DNA from: Bartonella australis AUST/NH1
Lineage (GTDB): Bacteria > Pseudomonadota > Alphaproteobacteria > Rhizobiales > Rhizobiaceae
Assembly: GCF_000341355.1 (NCBI RefSeq)
Contig: NC_020300.1
Location: 62,001 to 126,000 of the forward strand
DNA: 64,000 nt
Direction: 5' to 3'
Positions within the stretch are counted from its first letter, which is position 1. Every line of letters starts with the position of its first letter. A model generated the notes under the pieces. The model worked only from the letters and a program-made list of their open reading frames with translations. It made no database searches and was not told where the DNA came from. Shown here one piece after another: positions 14,656 through 25,994 of this stretch. The translations under genes and the position numbers were made by a program.

Positions 14656-15345
14656 TTAATAATTTTCTAAATTATATTGGTCCCATTAACATACTTATGC
14701 TGTGTTTCTCATTTTATTGTCAAAGCTTAAAACATGAAATAACAAAAAAAGGCCTGGGGAAAAGCTTTAATTCCGTTAAGACAGGAAGCTTAATGCTTGC
14801 AGTGGTTTCGATGCGTTCTTTTTCGATAATGAAAAAGCTATATTTAAACAATATCTCGCCAAATATGCTGTTCACTAAGATGAGCGCGCTGTATTTATAG
14901 TTTAAAAGAGAAATTCAATTATAATACTATTTTGGCGTTGTCTCGTGTTACCGTCAATATAGATGTCTGTCGTTAAAAATTTTTCTTAAGAAAATTCGGT
15001 AGTTGCAACTATATCGCTGAAGAAGGATATTTTAACAGTCTGCTAAGCGGCTGTATGAGTATGCTTTACGGAGATTGAGGTATTTTAGAAGGGAAATATA
15101 CAGCTTTACAAATTCCAATTTTTCTTTGTAAAGGCGCTGGATAATTTGCGGAGTTTTCTGTATTCTGCGGACAATGTTATGTGGCTATTCAGGGGAAAGT
15201 GTTGCTTTACGCTTTGGTCGTCCAGCGTGATTATAAAGGGAGATAGGTATTAGTTTTCTCCATCTCAGTGGCTCAATAACGGCATCTTTGTCTCCCCATT
15301 GAAGGCAATTTGCGCATAATATGTCGTTTTTTTATAGGAGGAAAT
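14656..15345. other. gene-free interval downstream of batS
   Basis: About 690 bp with no convincing gene. A 47-codon minus-strand frame at 15185-15325 (CANCLQWGDKDAVIEPLRW..., then HAGRPKRKATL) is compositionally protein-like but has no start codon and no family I recognise. In related genomes hprK and PTS genes often follow this sensor kinase; no trace of them is clear here. Confidence 0.4.
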
Positions 15346-17130
15346 TTATTTAGCAAGGGGAAGAACGATGATAAATCGCGCGCCGATTTTCCTGTTTTTA
15401 AGCGCAGGGTCGAAAATATTTTCGGCTGTCAGCGTCCCATTATGAGCCTCTATGATTTGCCGACTAATGGAAAGGCCTAACCCTGAATTTTGTCCGAATG
15501 CATCTTCATTTGGCCGATCAGTATAGAAACGTTCAAAGATATGATCAATATTTTCTGAACGGATACCAGGGCCATTATCTTCAACGGTTAAAATAAGATT
15601 TGAAGCGTTATTTTTCATAGTGACGCAAATTTTACCATTGTTACGGGGGATAAAAGAACGCGCATTGTCAATAAGATTGGAGATAACTTGGCCTAAACGT
15701 AATTCGTGTCCGAAAACAAGATAAGGTTTACCGTGAGGGCGCGGGATGATATCGAGGCTAACGTCGATGATTTGCTTGTTATGGTATATCTCACGGACGG
15801 CGTGAATGAGGCTTTTTAAAAGCGGACTCATATCGACGATTTGCGCAGTTTCACGGGCAAGTTCTGCGTCGAGCCGCGACGCATCGGAAATATCAGTAAT
15901 CAAACGGTCGAGGCGGCGTACATCGTGCTGGATAATTTCGAATAATTGTATTTGTGCTGCTTCATTTTTAGCCAGAGGAAGCGTTTCAACAGCGCTACGC
16001 AATGAGGTAAGTGGGTTTTTTAGTTCATGACTCACGTCAGCTGCAAAGCGCTCAATAGCTTCAATGCGCATATAAAGGGCGTTAGTCATATCGCGGATAG
16101 AGGTTGAAAGATGACCGATCTCGTCTTCGCGTTCTGAAAAATCAGGGATTTCTATTCGTTTATTGCTGCCATGGCGTACACGGTTAGCAGAGGCAGATAA
16201 TTTACTTAATGGATTAGCGATCGTATAAGCCAAAAACAGAGAGAGCACTAAGAGTACACTGCCGACAACTGTGAAGACTTTAAAGATGACCAGCCTTTCG
16301 CCTTTTACGATATTATCAATGTCTGAGCCGATAGTCGAAAGAAGGAGGGCGCCCACTACTGCACGGTAACGTTGGACAGGCACAGCGACCGAAACGATGA
16401 GTTGGCCTTGTCTGTTGCGTCGTTTGGCGGTAGCAGGCGAGCCGTTTAATGCTCGGTAGACTTCTGGGTAAGCAGCTCCGGCACTTTTTGTTTGCTCTCT
16501 ATCAAGCACGAGACCGTTGCCGTATAGTGCGTTTGAGAACCAAGAATATAAGTGCTCCCACAGGTTTTTATTAGTTTCTATAGGCGGTAAATCATAGCTG
16601 AAAACTTCCCCGCTGGAATAAAGGACGCGCGAATCAAGAAGTAAGGTGGCATCACGATCGTAAATACGTGCTCTTGTTGTTTTAGGCGTGATGAGTCGAC
16701 GTAAAAGCGGAGCAACTTGTTCAGGATTAATAGGAAAATCCCAAGTGTCAGTTGACTGAGGCGTAGGTGTAACACTTTCTCCAACTTGTAATTCTAACAA
16801 TTTTTGGGGATCGATTAAAATAGAATTAGTATCTACTGTCGCAGAGGCAGCGATGGCTCCGGCGATAATTTTTCCCTGGGTGCGCAAACTTTCGATCTTT
16901 GCTTCAATTAAACCATCACGAAATTGATTAAGGTACAAAATGCTTGAGACTAGAACGCCAAGAGCGGCGAGATTTAAAATAACAATACGGCGTGTAAGGC
17001 TGGAAAAAAACAATTGCCTGAATAAACGCTGTGCGCGGAGATGCAAACGTGAAAGCGCAGGAAACCGTTTTTGCGGAGTATTAACCGACGTTTTGTCCTG
17101 CGGAGTGTCCAATCGAATATTGTTTACCAT
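15346..17130 (-). CDS. batS: sensor histidine kinase ChvG/BatS
   Basis: 594 residues. An N-terminal membrane helix (about residues 47-65) is followed by a periplasmic sensing domain of about 200 residues, a second helix (about 280-305), a HAMP linker, the H box FAADVSHELKNPLTS with the phosphoacceptor His, and N, G1 and G2 boxes (DNARSF, VEDNGPGI, GLGLSISRQ). It partners the response regulator 39 bp upstream. In Bartonella the BatR/BatS pair (ChvG/ChvI, ExoS type) responds to host pH and controls host-interaction genes; that role is known from the family, not shown here. Confidence 0.9.
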   Translation of the reverse strand: MVNNIRLDTPQDKTSVNTPQKRFPALSRLHLRAQRLFRQLFFSSLTRRIVILNLAALGVLVSSILYLNQFRDGLIEAKIESLRTQGKIIAGAIAASATVDTNSILIDPQKLLELQVGESVTPTPQSTDTWDFPINPEQVAPLLRRLITPKTTRARIYDRDATLLLDSRVLYSSGEVFSYDLPPIETNKNLWEHLYSWFSNALYGNGLVLDREQTKSAGAAYPEVYRALNGSPATAKRRNRQGQLIVSVAVPVQRYRAVVGALLLSTIGSDIDNIVKGERLVIFKVFTVVGSVLLVLSLFLAYTIANPLSKLSASANRVRHGSNKRIEIPDFSEREDEIGHLSTSIRDMTNALYMRIEAIERFAADVSHELKNPLTSLRSAVETLPLAKNEAAQIQLFEIIQHDVRRLDRLITDISDASRLDAELARETAQIVDMSPLLKSLIHAVREIYHNKQIIDVSLDIIPRPHGKPYLVFGHELRLGQVISNLIDNARSFIPRNNGKICVTMKNNASNLILTVEDNGPGIRSENIDHIFERFYTDRPNEDAFGQNSGLGLSISRQIIEAHNGTLTAENIFDPALKNRKIGARFIIVLPLAK

Positions 17131-17169
17131 TAGCCTGATTGCCGTTCAAACCCCCGCGACAAAGTGGTA

Positions 17170-17892
17170 TTATACTTCATGAAAGCGATAACCTACACCA
17201 TAAAGCGTCTCAATCATTGCAAAATCATCGTCTACTTGCTTAAATTTTTTGCGCAAACGCTTAATATGGCTGTCGATAGTGCGATCGTCGACATAGACTT
17301 GATCATTATAAGCAGCATCCATTAAAGCGTCACGACTTTTAACAACTCCTGGCCGTTGTGCTAAAGTTTGAAGGATCAAAAATTCTGTAACGGTCAAAAT
17401 AACAGGTTTGTCTTTCCACGTACAGGTATGGCGTTCTTGATCCATTACAAGATCTCCACGTTTAAGAGAAGAGGCAGGGGATACTCCCGCTGCGAGTGAT
17501 TGGTTGCGAGCGTTCGAACGGCGCAGGATGGCTTTCACTCGTTCAATAAGAAGCCGCTGAGAGAATGGTTTTGTAATAAAATCATCTGCTCCCATTTTAA
17601 GTCCAAAAAGTTCGTCAATTTCGTCATCTTTAGATGTAAGAAAGATGACTGGAATATCAGATTTTTGACGCAACCGACGCAAAAGTTCCATGCCATCCAT
17701 CCGCGGCATTTTGATGTCAAAAATAGCTAAATGCGGAGGATGCAGTGTTAAACCCTTAAGTGCAGATGCTCCATCTGTATAGCTTTCAACTCGGTATCCT
17801 TCCGTTTCAAGCGCGAAAGATAAGGATGTCAAAATATTGCGATCATCATCGACAAGCACAATCGTTTGGGAGATTGTTGGAGTATCCTTCAT
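17170..17892 (-). CDS. batR: response regulator ChvI/BatR, OmpR family
   Basis: 240 residues. Receiver domain with acidic pair (VDDDRN), phosphoacceptor Asp in [13 protein letters not shown] and Lys in KPFSQRL. The C-terminal winged helix carries [21 protein letters not shown] and [13 protein letters not shown], ending GYRFHEV. It is the first gene of a two-gene operon with the sensor. The 370 bp upstream (17893-18265) have no recognisable gene; in several relatives pckA diverges from this point. Confidence 0.93.
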   Translation of the reverse strand: MKDTPTISQTIVLVDDDRNILTSLSFALETEGYRVESYTDGASALKGLTLHPPHLAIFDIKMPRMDGMELLRRLRQKSDIPVIFLTSKDDEIDELFGLKMGADDFITKPFSQRLLIERVKAILRRSNARNQSLAAGVSPASSLKRGDLVMDQERHTCTWKDKPVILTVTEFLILQTLAQRPGVVKSRDALMDAAYNDQVYVDDRTIDSHIKRLRKKFKQVDDDFAMIETLYGVGYRFHEV

Positions 17893-18265
17893 GGCTTCTT
17901 AGACCTTTCTATTGCTATGGCAGCAAAACGCCCACGTTATTTATATGGGAGTTCACATTTTTTTTGCAAAACAATTATGCTACAAATTGTAGCAGGGCAA
18001 ACAACCTTTTGTGTTCAATAGTAAAAGCTATTTTATTTTTGTAATTTTATAATGCTTTTACGCATGTTAAGATCCCTTTGTTCATGATAAAATTCATTAA
18101 GGCACTTGTTATCAAAGCTCACTGCTATCAGCGTTTAAGAAATGGACGGGCTCATTTTCAGTCGTTGAAGTTTATAAAACTCTCCTATTTGTTTCGGGGT
18201 AAGGGAAATATTATGACGGTATATGGGCGAAATAATGTGTCCTCACCGCACGAAAGGAGATCGTA

Positions 18266-18715
18266 ATGGGACTTTTTAATTTTGTTAAAACGGTCGGTAA
18301 AAAACTCGGTATCGGCGACGGTGAACCCAAAGAAAAGGATCTTAAAGCTGCACTCGATAATTTTCAACTTGGCACAGAAAAAGTTAACATTCAGATTGAA
18401 AACGGCAAAGTCGTTTTGAAGGGAGAAGTTAAAGATAGGGAAACACTCGAAAAAGCGATTTTGATTATAGGTAATTCGCGCGGTGTTTCTTCTGTTGACG
18501 TTGATCAATTAAAGATTGCAAGCACTACTCTCGCAAAAGATTCCCGTTTTTATGAAGTAAAATCCGGCGATAATCTTTGGAAAATCGCCGAAGAAGTTTA
18601 TGGAAAAGGGCAAGGCGATAAAAATATGTCCATTTTTGAAGCCAATAAGCCTATGTTGAAATCACCTGATGAAATTTACCCAGGACAAATTTTGCGCATC
18701 CCTGAAATTGATTAA
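18266..18715 (+). CDS. BON and LysM domain protein (YgaU/Kbp-like)
   Basis: 149 residues with GAAAGGAGA eight bases before the ATG. Residues 20-90 form a BON domain (NIQIENGKVVLKGEVKDRET) and residues 95-147 a LysM motif (YEVKSGDNLWKIAEEVYG, YPGQILRIP). The E. coli homologue is a potassium-binding cytoplasmic protein; others bind peptidoglycan. No signal peptide is visible, which favours a cytoplasmic protein. Confidence 0.85.
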   Translation: MGLFNFVKTVGKKLGIGDGEPKEKDLKAALDNFQLGTEKVNIQIENGKVVLKGEVKDRETLEKAILIIGNSRGVSSVDVDQLKIASTTLAKDSRFYEVKSGDNLWKIAEEVYGKGQGDKNMSIFEANKPMLKSPDEIYPGQILRIPEID

Positions 18716-18855
18716 AGTTTAATCAAATTACAGTAGGTTTTTTGTTTTTTTGTGCCAGGTTACGGACGGCTCTCACGGTACGTAAGGAATAAGGGATATG
18801 GCAAAAACTTCGCGTTTCTTATCTCACAATATCGCTTAAATGACGATGCTGCTGC

Positions 18856-19407
18856 TTACCGAGAAGGAGTTAATTCGGAAGATGGCTTTGCGTCCATAGC
18901 GTTTACATAAAAATCGACGTCCATTGCACCAGCTTTTTCGAATATCAATTTTACACTGATTTTGTCGCCAGCGCGGAACGGCTGTGAAAGTCCTATAAAC
19001 ATAATATGGTTACCTCCGGGCTTGAGTGTGATTTCGCCGTTGCCTGGGATTTCGATGCCATTGGGCATTTTCGCCATTCTCATAGTATCGTTGGTTACTG
19101 CCATGGAATGGATTTCTGCTTCTTGTACTCCATCGGTTGAAACAGAAATCAACCGGTCAGGGGTATTAGCATGATTAATGATATAGAGATAACCGCTGGC
19201 AACTTTCGCGCCTCTAGGTGTTTCTCTTATCCAGGGACGAATAATTTCTAGATCGCCTAGTGTATATTGGTTTGCGGTTGCAGGCAAAGCCATAAAAGTT
19301 AAAGTGAGTACACATAAGGCCTTAATAATGACCTTTTTAACTCGGAAATTTGCGTCGTTAATATGTGCTACAGTGAAATTTTTGATTTTTTTGGCGATAA
19401 GTTCCAT
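18856..19407 (-). CDS. periplasmic PCu(A)C copper chaperone
   Basis: 183 residues from the ATG at 19407, which has GGAGGG nine bases upstream. A signal segment (KALCVLTLTFMALPATA) occupies about residues 27-44, with cleavage likely after ATA; the long basic n-region is unusual. The copper site H-M...M...H-M is seen in EIHSMAVTNDTMRMAKM and PGGNHIMF. Such proteins deliver Cu(I) to cytochrome oxidase CuA or CuB. It is a single gene, convergent with the LysM gene. Confidence 0.85.
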   Translation of the reverse strand: MELIAKKIKNFTVAHINDANFRVKKVIIKALCVLTLTFMALPATANQYTLGDLEIIRPWIRETPRGAKVASGYLYIINHANTPDRLISVSTDGVQEAEIHSMAVTNDTMRMAKMPNGIEIPGNGEITLKPGGNHIMFIGLSQPFRAGDKISVKLIFEKAGAMDVDFYVNAMDAKPSSELTPSR

Positions 19408-20312
19408 AATCAATTACCCTCCTTCATTGAATTTCCGTAATTTGACGTGCCCTCTTGGCTTTTAACAGAGTTTTCTTAAAAAATAAAAGGGGTAGTGCTT
19501 AACCTATTTTATCAGGGTCATCCAAAAATGGAAGTGGACACAATATAACAGAGTATATTGGCTTAAAGAATGAAAAAAGTCCGATACGATTGGGGAATAT
19601 GCCAAAATGAATTGTTTATTTTTAGACATCTTGATACTTAAGAGAAGCTTACTTAGCTGCATTTGGAACACAGTCTTCGCAAGAGCAGTGGGTTATCGGC
19701 AGTTGGGAGAAGATTTCTTAAAGCTCCGTCTGCGGATAATACTTCCGTTGGCGTTTTTAGAGGTGTGTTCAGCACTATAAGCAAAGGAGAGGATAATATA
19801 TCTATCTATGAGGCAAAGCTATCTGCGACAATTAGGCTTTCAAGAAAAAACAGTTTATGCTATTCGCGGTATAAGTGTTTGTTGTATGCGGAATATACTG
19901 TTAAAAGTCTTTTATTTGAGTAGTTTTGCAGTTGTAATAGATAAAGAACAGGAAAATTCAAAATAATTGTTTCTGTTTTGCGGATTTTTATAGTGTAATT
20001 CGGATTTTTTCAGGAACCAAAAGAAAATGCGTTATTATACTCGCATCTGCCGCAAAATTGATATTTAGATGCGGGTATTAGGGCCGGAAATGCTTATTTT
20101 AAAGAAATTTTTTATTTTAGAAATGTTTCTCCCATTATTCTCTTGTAGGGATAGAACGCTGCTCTTATATACCAAAGAACGAAGTTTGTCATGGTTCTCA
20201 ATTTATTATTTGTGTAATTTGAAATTAAGTGCAGGCTTTGAATATGATAAGGAGCTGTCTTGGGAAGATGCTTTATGAAGGTTGAGATAGCTTGCTGAAT
20301 GGAGATTAAGAT
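19408..20312. other. 905-bp interval upstream of dnaK
   Basis: No gene that I can support. Open frames at 19663-19923 and 20069-20278 have no ribosome sites and give no family pattern; they may be debris of a lost gene. The dnaK promoter must lie in the last part, but no clear heat-shock promoter boxes and no CIRCE were identified. Confidence 0.5.
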
Positions 20313-22208
20313 ATGGCGAAAGTAATTGGTATTGATTTGGGGACAACAAACTCTTGTGTTGCTGTTATGGACGGCAAAAACACAAAAGTCATCGAGAATT
20401 CAGAAGGAGCACGGACGACGCCTTCGGTCGTTGCTTTCACTGATGGTGGTGAGCGGCTTGTTGGGCAACCTGCTAAACGGCAGGCGGTTACGAATCCTGA
20501 AGGGACAGTTTTTGCGGTTAAGCGTCTAATTGGGCGCCGTTTTGATGATCCGATGGTTGAAAAAGATAAAGCTCTCGTACCCTATAAAATTGTCAAAGGG
20601 GACAACGGTGACGCGTGGGTTGAAGAGGCGGGCAAAAAATATTCTCCGTCGCAGATCTCGGCTATGATTTTGCAAAAAATGAAGGAAACCGCGGAGTCTT
20701 ATCTTGGCGAAAAGGTTGAGCAGGCGGTTATAACTGTCCCCGCTTATTTTAACGATGCGCAACGTCAAGCCACGAAAGATGCAGGTAAAATCGCTGGACT
20801 TGAAGTCTTGCGGATCATAAACGAGCCTACAGCTGCTGCTTTAGCTTATGGTTTAGACAAAAAAGACGGCAAGACTATTGCGGTATACGATCTGGGTGGT
20901 GGTACGTTTGATATTTCTGTGCTTGAAATTGGAGATGGTGTTTTTGAAGTCAAGTCGACCAACGGAGATACATTCTTAGGAGGCGAAGACTTTGATATGC
21001 GCTTAGTCGGCTATTTTGCAGATGAATTCAAAAAAGAACAAGGGATTGACCTGAAAAATGATAAACTTGCTCTGCAAAGGCTAAAAGAAGCAGCAGAAAA
21101 AGCAAAGATTGAACTTTCTTCTTCGCAGCAGACTGAGATTAATTTACCATTCATTACAGCTGACCAGTCTGGTCCTAAACATTTAACAATGAAATTGACC
21201 CGAGCGAAGTTTGAATCTTTAGTCGACGATTTGATTCGGCGCACTATCGAGCCTTGTAAAGCTGCGTTAAAAGATGCGGGATTAAGTGCCGGTGAAATTG
21301 ACGAGGTTGTTCTAGTGGGTGGTATGACCCGCATGCCTAAGATTCAAGAAGTAGTGCACGGCTTTTTCGGTAAAGATCCACATAAAGGTGTCAATCCCGA
21401 TGAAGTGGTGGCTATGGGGGCGGCTATTCAAGGGGGAGTACTACAGGGTGATGTAAAAGATGTATTGCTTCTGGATGTAACGCCTTTGTCTTTGGGTATT
21501 GAGACATTGGGTGGGGTGTTTACGCGTTTAATTGAGCGCAATACCACTATCCCAACTAAAAAATCGCAAGTTTTTTCGACAGCTGACGACAATCAAAATG
21601 CTGTGACTATCCGTGTTTTCCAAGGTGAACGCGAGATGGCTAACGATAATAAATTATTGGCTCAATTTGATCTTGTTGGTATTCCACCGGCGCCGCGTGG
21701 TGTTCCTCAGATTGAGGTTACCTTTGATATCGACGCGAATGGTATTGTGAATGTTTCGGCCAAAGATAAAGGAACTGGGAAGGAACATCAGATACGTATT
21801 CAGGCATCAGGTGGCTTAAGCGATGCCGATATCGAAAAGATGGTCAAGGATGCAGAAGAGCACGCAGCTGAGGATAAAAAGCGCCGTGAAAATGTTGAGG
21901 CTAAAAATCAGGCAGAGGCTCTCGTCCATTCAACTGAAAAATCTTTGGCTGAATATGGTGATAAGGTACCGGCTGAAGATAAAAGTCAGATTGAAGCTGC
22001 AGTAGCTGATTTAAAAGCTGTGCTTGAAGGTGGCGACGCCGGAGAGATAACGGTAAAGATGCAAAAATTGGCAGAGGTTAGCGTGAAGCTCGGGCAGGCT
22101 ATGTATGAAACGTCAGAGGCAAAAGCAGAGACCGGTGCTGAATCAGATACAAAAAATGACGATGTCGTTGACGCTGATTTTGAAGAAGTTAATGATAAGA
22201 AGAAATAG
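20313..22208 (+). CDS. dnaK: chaperone DnaK (Hsp70)
   Basis: 631 residues, full length. The ATPase domain begins [17 protein letters not shown] and shows [17 protein letters not shown] and [13 protein letters not shown]. The substrate-binding domain follows [14 protein letters not shown], with the lid and acidic C-terminal tail ([15 protein letters not shown]). It works with DnaJ (next gene) and GrpE (13.1 kb) in protein folding. A rho-independent terminator separates it from dnaJ. Confidence 0.98.
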   Translation: MAKVIGIDLGTTNSCVAVMDGKNTKVIENSEGARTTPSVVAFTDGGERLVGQPAKRQAVTNPEGTVFAVKRLIGRRFDDPMVEKDKALVPYKIVKGDNGDAWVEEAGKKYSPSQISAMILQKMKETAESYLGEKVEQAVITVPAYFNDAQRQATKDAGKIAGLEVLRIINEPTAAALAYGLDKKDGKTIAVYDLGGGTFDISVLEIGDGVFEVKSTNGDTFLGGEDFDMRLVGYFADEFKKEQGIDLKNDKLALQRLKEAAEKAKIELSSSQQTEINLPFITADQSGPKHLTMKLTRAKFESLVDDLIRRTIEPCKAALKDAGLSAGEIDEVVLVGGMTRMPKIQEVVHGFFGKDPHKGVNPDEVVAMGAAIQGGVLQGDVKDVLLLDVTPLSLGIETLGGVFTRLIERNTTIPTKKSQVFSTADDNQNAVTIRVFQGEREMANDNKLLAQFDLVGIPPAPRGVPQIEVTFDIDANGIVNVSAKDKGTGKEHQIRIQASGGLSDADIEKMVKDAEEHAAEDKKRRENVEAKNQAEALVHSTEKSLAEYGDKVPAEDKSQIEAAVADLKAVLEGGDAGEITVKMQKLAEVSVKLGQAMYETSEAKAETGAESDTKNDDVVDADFEEVNDKKK

Positions 22209-22232
22209 TTGAAGAAAATGTCTTGATAATTT

Positions 22233-22268
22233 AAAAAACCCGGCCTTTGAGATATAAGGCTGGGCTTT
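22233..22268 (+). terminator. terminator between dnaK and dnaJ
   Basis: CCCGGCCTT (22239-22247) pairs with AAGGCTGGG (22256-22264) with one G-U, loop of eight bases, flanked by AAAA and CTTT. About 30 bp after dnaK; read-through could still supply dnaJ. Confidence 0.65.
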
Positions 22269-22364
22269 ATCATTTAGGAGAAATTATAATTCGTTCGCTT
22301 AAAAAGCGTAAATTAAAAACAGATGTTATCTTGAGATGGATGGCAGGAAATTTATCAGGAATAC

Positions 22365-23516
22365 ATGATGAAGTTCGATTATTATGAAATTCTTGGCGTA
22401 ACTCGTGGGTGTGATGACAAAAAGTTAAAATCTGCTTTTCGCAAACTAGCGATGCAATATCATCCTGATCGTAATGCGGGGAACAAAGAGGCGGAACAAA
22501 AATTCAAAGAAATTGGCGAAGCTTATGAAGTTCTTAAAGATCCTCAGAAGCGGGCTGCGTACGACCGTTTTGGTCACGCGGCTTTTGAAAATAATGGCCG
22601 CGCAGGAGCAGGCCCATTTGGCGGTGGTTTCGCCGCTGGAGGCGGATTTGCTGATATTTTTGAGGATTTTTTTGGCGAAGTTATGGGCGGTGGGCACCGT
22701 AAACGGAGCGATGGTCGCGAACGTGGCGCGGACCTAAGCTATAATATGGAAATAACGTTAGAAGAGGCATTTGCGGGGAAAACTGCGCAAATTAATATCC
22801 CGAGTTCTATTACGTGCAGTGCTTGTGGGGGGGCAGGCGCAAAAAAAGGTTCTAAGCCACAAACTTGTGGGACTTGCCATGGCTCTGGGCGCGTGCGCGC
22901 TGCTCAAGGATTTTTCTCTATAGAGCGTACGTGTCCGGCATGTCACGGATGCGGAGAAATCATCACGGATCCATGTCCAAAATGCCGTGGTACAAAGCGA
23001 GTAAAGGAAAATCGCTCCTTGTGCGTGAATATTCCAGCGGGCATTGAGGACGGAACGCGTGTTCGCCTTGCTGGTGAGGGTGATGCTGGCATTCGTGGCG
23101 GTCCTGCTGGTGATCTTTATATTTTTCTTTCCATTAAAGCGCATGAATTTTTCCAGCGTGATGGGGCGGATCTCCACTGCCGTGTGCCTATTTCAATGAT
23201 TACGGCTGTTTTGGGCGGCGAGTTTGAGGTTTCTGACCTTGATGGTGTCAAAGTGCGGGTTAAAGTCCCAGAAGGGACTCAAAATGGACGTCAGTTTCGC
23301 CTTAAAGGAAAGGGAATGCCTATGCTACGTCAACAAGTAAGAGGTGATCTTTATATTCATATCGCTATTGAAACACCTCAAAAATTGACACAAGAGCAGC
23401 GTGAATTATTGCAAAAATTTGATAAACTCTCAAATCACGAAAATTCACCGCAATCACACGGCTTTTTTTCGCGTATGAAGGAGTTTTTTGAGAATATCGC
23501 TCGTCAGAATCAATGA
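22365..23516 (+). CDS. dnaJ: co-chaperone DnaJ (Hsp40)
   Basis: 383 residues; start is one of two adjacent ATGs (22365 or 22368), the second giving the usual [11 protein letters not shown]. J domain with the HPD tripeptide (YHPDRN), Gly/Phe-rich linker (about 75-105), four zinc-binding repeats ([32 protein letters not shown]) and the C-terminal substrate domains. The fourth repeat lacks the final glycine of CxxCxGxG but keeps both cysteines. It stimulates DnaK ATPase. Confidence 0.97.
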   Translation: MMKFDYYEILGVTRGCDDKKLKSAFRKLAMQYHPDRNAGNKEAEQKFKEIGEAYEVLKDPQKRAAYDRFGHAAFENNGRAGAGPFGGGFAAGGGFADIFEDFFGEVMGGGHRKRSDGRERGADLSYNMEITLEEAFAGKTAQINIPSSITCSACGGAGAKKGSKPQTCGTCHGSGRVRAAQGFFSIERTCPACHGCGEIITDPCPKCRGTKRVKENRSLCVNIPAGIEDGTRVRLAGEGDAGIRGGPAGDLYIFLSIKAHEFFQRDGADLHCRVPISMITAVLGGEFEVSDLDGVKVRVKVPEGTQNGRQFRLKGKGMPMLRQQVRGDLYIHIAIETPQKLTQEQRELLQKFDKLSNHENSPQSHGFFSRMKEFFENIARQNQ

Positions 23517-23852
23517 ATGAGAGAAGCACGTTTAAAAATTAATCCGTTTTGCCCGTTGGTAATAAAGGAGTCAATCGCAGCTACTTAAGTTTGCGGTTTT
23601 ATGAGGTAATATTTCCAGCTTAATTTACTAATTTTTGTACATAAAGTCGTAAAATTACAGTATTTAGTATTCTCAGTTTGATAAACTTTGGTATTAGACC
23701 TTATTAAGGGGGCTGTGGTTGTTTAATCATTAGTGTTCTTGGTGTAATTTGAGAAAAGCTTATAATTTCCAGTCTATTAAATAAAGGAGTATTTATTTTT
23801 ACTTTCTAAAATTCTTTTAAAGAAGGTAAAAATAACCGGGGAGATTCTTTTA
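23517..23852. other. 336-bp gap between dnaJ and argB
   Basis: AT-rich, with stops in all frames. I see no gene, hairpin or repeat worth a call. Confidence 0.5.
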
Positions 23853-24758
23853 ATGGGTGATGTCGAGAACACCGCTGCAAATATTTTTGCAAAGCAAGCA
23901 GCATTTTTATCATCTGCTTTACCTTATATGCAAAAATATGAAAAAAAGACGGTTGTCGTAAAATATGGCGGGCATGCTATGGGCGATTCTGCTTTAAGCA
24001 GAGCGTTCGCGCGTGATATCGCTTTGCTGAAGCAATCAGGCATTAATCCTGTTGTGGTCCACGGCGGTGGTCCTCAAATTGCTAAGGTCTTGACAAAAAT
24101 GGGGATCGAATCGCGGTTTGAAAATGGTTTGCGTGTAACCGATGAAAAGATCGTTGAAGTGGTCGAAATGGTTTTGGCAGGTTCTATTAACAAGGAAATT
24201 GTAGCTCTTATCAACGCTGAAGGTGAATGGGCAATCGGGCTTTGTGGCAAGGATGGCAACATGGTTTTCGCCGAAAAGACCTATAAGACCGTAGTCGACC
24301 CTGATTCTCATATTGAACGTATTGTAGATTTAGGATTTGTTGGTGAGCCCGTTGAAATTGATCGGACATTACTGGATCTTTTAGCATGCTCTGCGATGAT
24401 CCCAGTGCTTGCTCCCATTGCTCCAAGCCGGGATGGTAAAACTTACAATATCAACGCTGATGTTTTTGCTGGAGCAATTGCTGGTGCTCTGGAAGCTAAA
24501 CGTCTTTTATTTTTAACCGATGTCCCCGGTGTATTAGATAAAGAGGATAAAATCTTGAAGAAATTGACAGTTTCTGAAGCTAAAAAACTGATCAAAGATG
24601 GAACAATTTCAGGCGGTATGATTCCGAAAGTAGAAACGTGCGTTAAAGCAATTCAAAGCGGCGTAGAAGGTGTGGTTATCCTGAACGGAAAAACACCCCA
24701 TTCTGTTTTGCTTGAGCTATTTACCGAGCAAGGAGCTGGAACGCTTATCGTTTCGTGA
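23853..24758 (+). CDS. argB: acetylglutamate kinase
   Basis: 301 residues. Phosphorylates N-acetylglutamate in arginine synthesis. Signatures: [12 protein letters not shown], the [11 protein letters not shown] loop, [13 protein letters not shown], the [12 protein letters not shown] nucleotide-binding segment and [18 protein letters not shown]-like ribosome site at 23838-23845. Intact. In many relatives engB lies directly upstream; it is absent here. Confidence 0.95.
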   Translation: MGDVENTAANIFAKQAAFLSSALPYMQKYEKKTVVVKYGGHAMGDSALSRAFARDIALLKQSGINPVVVHGGGPQIAKVLTKMGIESRFENGLRVTDEKIVEVVEMVLAGSINKEIVALINAEGEWAIGLCGKDGNMVFAEKTYKTVVDPDSHIERIVDLGFVGEPVEIDRTLLDLLACSAMIPVLAPIAPSRDGKTYNINADVFAGAIAGALEAKRLLFLTDVPGVLDKEDKILKKLTVSEAKKLIKDGTISGGMIPKVETCVKAIQSGVEGVVILNGKTPHSVLLELFTEQGAGTLIVS

Positions 24759-24792
24759 GATATATAAAATAAATTGAAGGACGAAACCTTTT

Positions 24793-25707
24793 ATGGTCGG
24801 AACAAAACAGTGGAGATTCCCTTTACTCAGTAAGCAAGAATTAGCGTTATGTGCTGCGACGATGCTGTGGGGTATTACATTCTTAATTATTCATATCGCG
24901 GTACGCTATAGTGGGCCCCTTTTTCTCGTTGGATTCCGTTTCACTGTTGCGTCGCTCATATCCGGGATAATTTTCAGACGCACTTTGAAGGACGTGACCA
25001 TTTACGAGATTTTTGCTGGTATGGCCGTTGGTTTGGGGATATTTCTCGGTTGTTCTCTGCAAGCTGCGGGGCTCCAGACTATTATTAGTAGTCAATCGGC
25101 TTTCATGACAGCGCTTTATGTGCCGATGGTTCCGATGTTGCAGTGGATTGTTTTTAAAAAATCACCTTGTTTGACTAGTTGGGTTGGTATCATGCTTGCT
25201 TTTATTGGGCTTGTATTTATTTCTGGGCAAGGATTAAAAGGTATTGGTTTTTCGAAAGGTGAAATTTTAACCTTATTAGGTGCGTTAGCGATTGCCGGAG
25301 AAATTTTGCTGATTGGTTTTTTTGCCGGAAAAGTTGATAGCGGGCGTGTAACGGTTATGCAGTTATTTTTTGGCGGTGTTTTTTCATTTTGCTCTATGCC
25401 TCTAATAGGCGAAAGCGTCCCTACATTTTCGTGGGTATGGCTAAGCGTTGGTATGACATTAGCATTAATGAGTGCAGTCATCCAATTGATTATGAATTGG
25501 GCGCAAAAGTCGGTCTCGCCTACCCGTGCCACACTTATGTACGCGTGCGAACCTGTATGGGCCGGCATCATTGGGCGTTTTGCCGGCGAGCGTTTACCTG
25601 CTTCGGCCTTATTGGGGGGAGTGTTTATTTTGATTGGGATTATAGTGGCTGCATTACAGCCTGCCCAATGGCGTAAAAAGGATAAAATGGTTAGGAAGAT
25701 CGATTAG
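24793..25707 (+). CDS. EamA-family (DMT) transporter
   Basis: 304 residues with about ten hydrophobic helices in two EamA repeats (first from LCAATMLWGITFLIIHIAV, second from LTLLGALAIAGEILLIGF). Members export or import small metabolites; the substrate cannot be told from sequence. Follows argB after 34 bp in the same direction, possibly cotranscribed. Confidence 0.8.
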   Translation: MVGTKQWRFPLLSKQELALCAATMLWGITFLIIHIAVRYSGPLFLVGFRFTVASLISGIIFRRTLKDVTIYEIFAGMAVGLGIFLGCSLQAAGLQTIISSQSAFMTALYVPMVPMLQWIVFKKSPCLTSWVGIMLAFIGLVFISGQGLKGIGFSKGEILTLLGALAIAGEILLIGFFAGKVDSGRVTVMQLFFGGVFSFCSMPLIGESVPTFSWVWLSVGMTLALMSAVIQLIMNWAQKSVSPTRATLMYACEPVWAGIIGRFAGERLPASALLGGVFILIGIIVAALQPAQWRKKDKMVRKID

Positions 25708-25994
25708 TTTTCTTATCCAATGGGCCCTGTTTGCAACAACTTTTTCGAATAAGACCGACCTGTCTTTGCGGCGCTGTGCGTGAGTTTTGGCGGGGCGCCC
25801 AGGGTTGATATGAAAGAAATTAACTGCATTTGGGCATTTTTGAATCAGTTTTATCGCAATTAAGCACATAAAGGTTTAGGCTCTTCCTGAGGTTAGGAGA
25901 GGTCGTTTTTTCAGTGTTAATTTTTGCTTTTATTTTTTCACAAGTGTGTAATTGATCTTTGCGTTTTGGATTATTCTTTGATAAATCGCCTTGT

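Noticed and set aside
14652..14900. 82-codon plus-strand open frame between thpR and batS.
   Set aside because: AT-rich, no ribosome site and no family pattern; it partly overlaps the minus-strand hydrophobic frame.
19663..19923. 86-codon open frame upstream of dnaK.
   Set aside because: No ribosome site, mixed composition, no recognisable motif; neighbouring frames are equally plausible debris.
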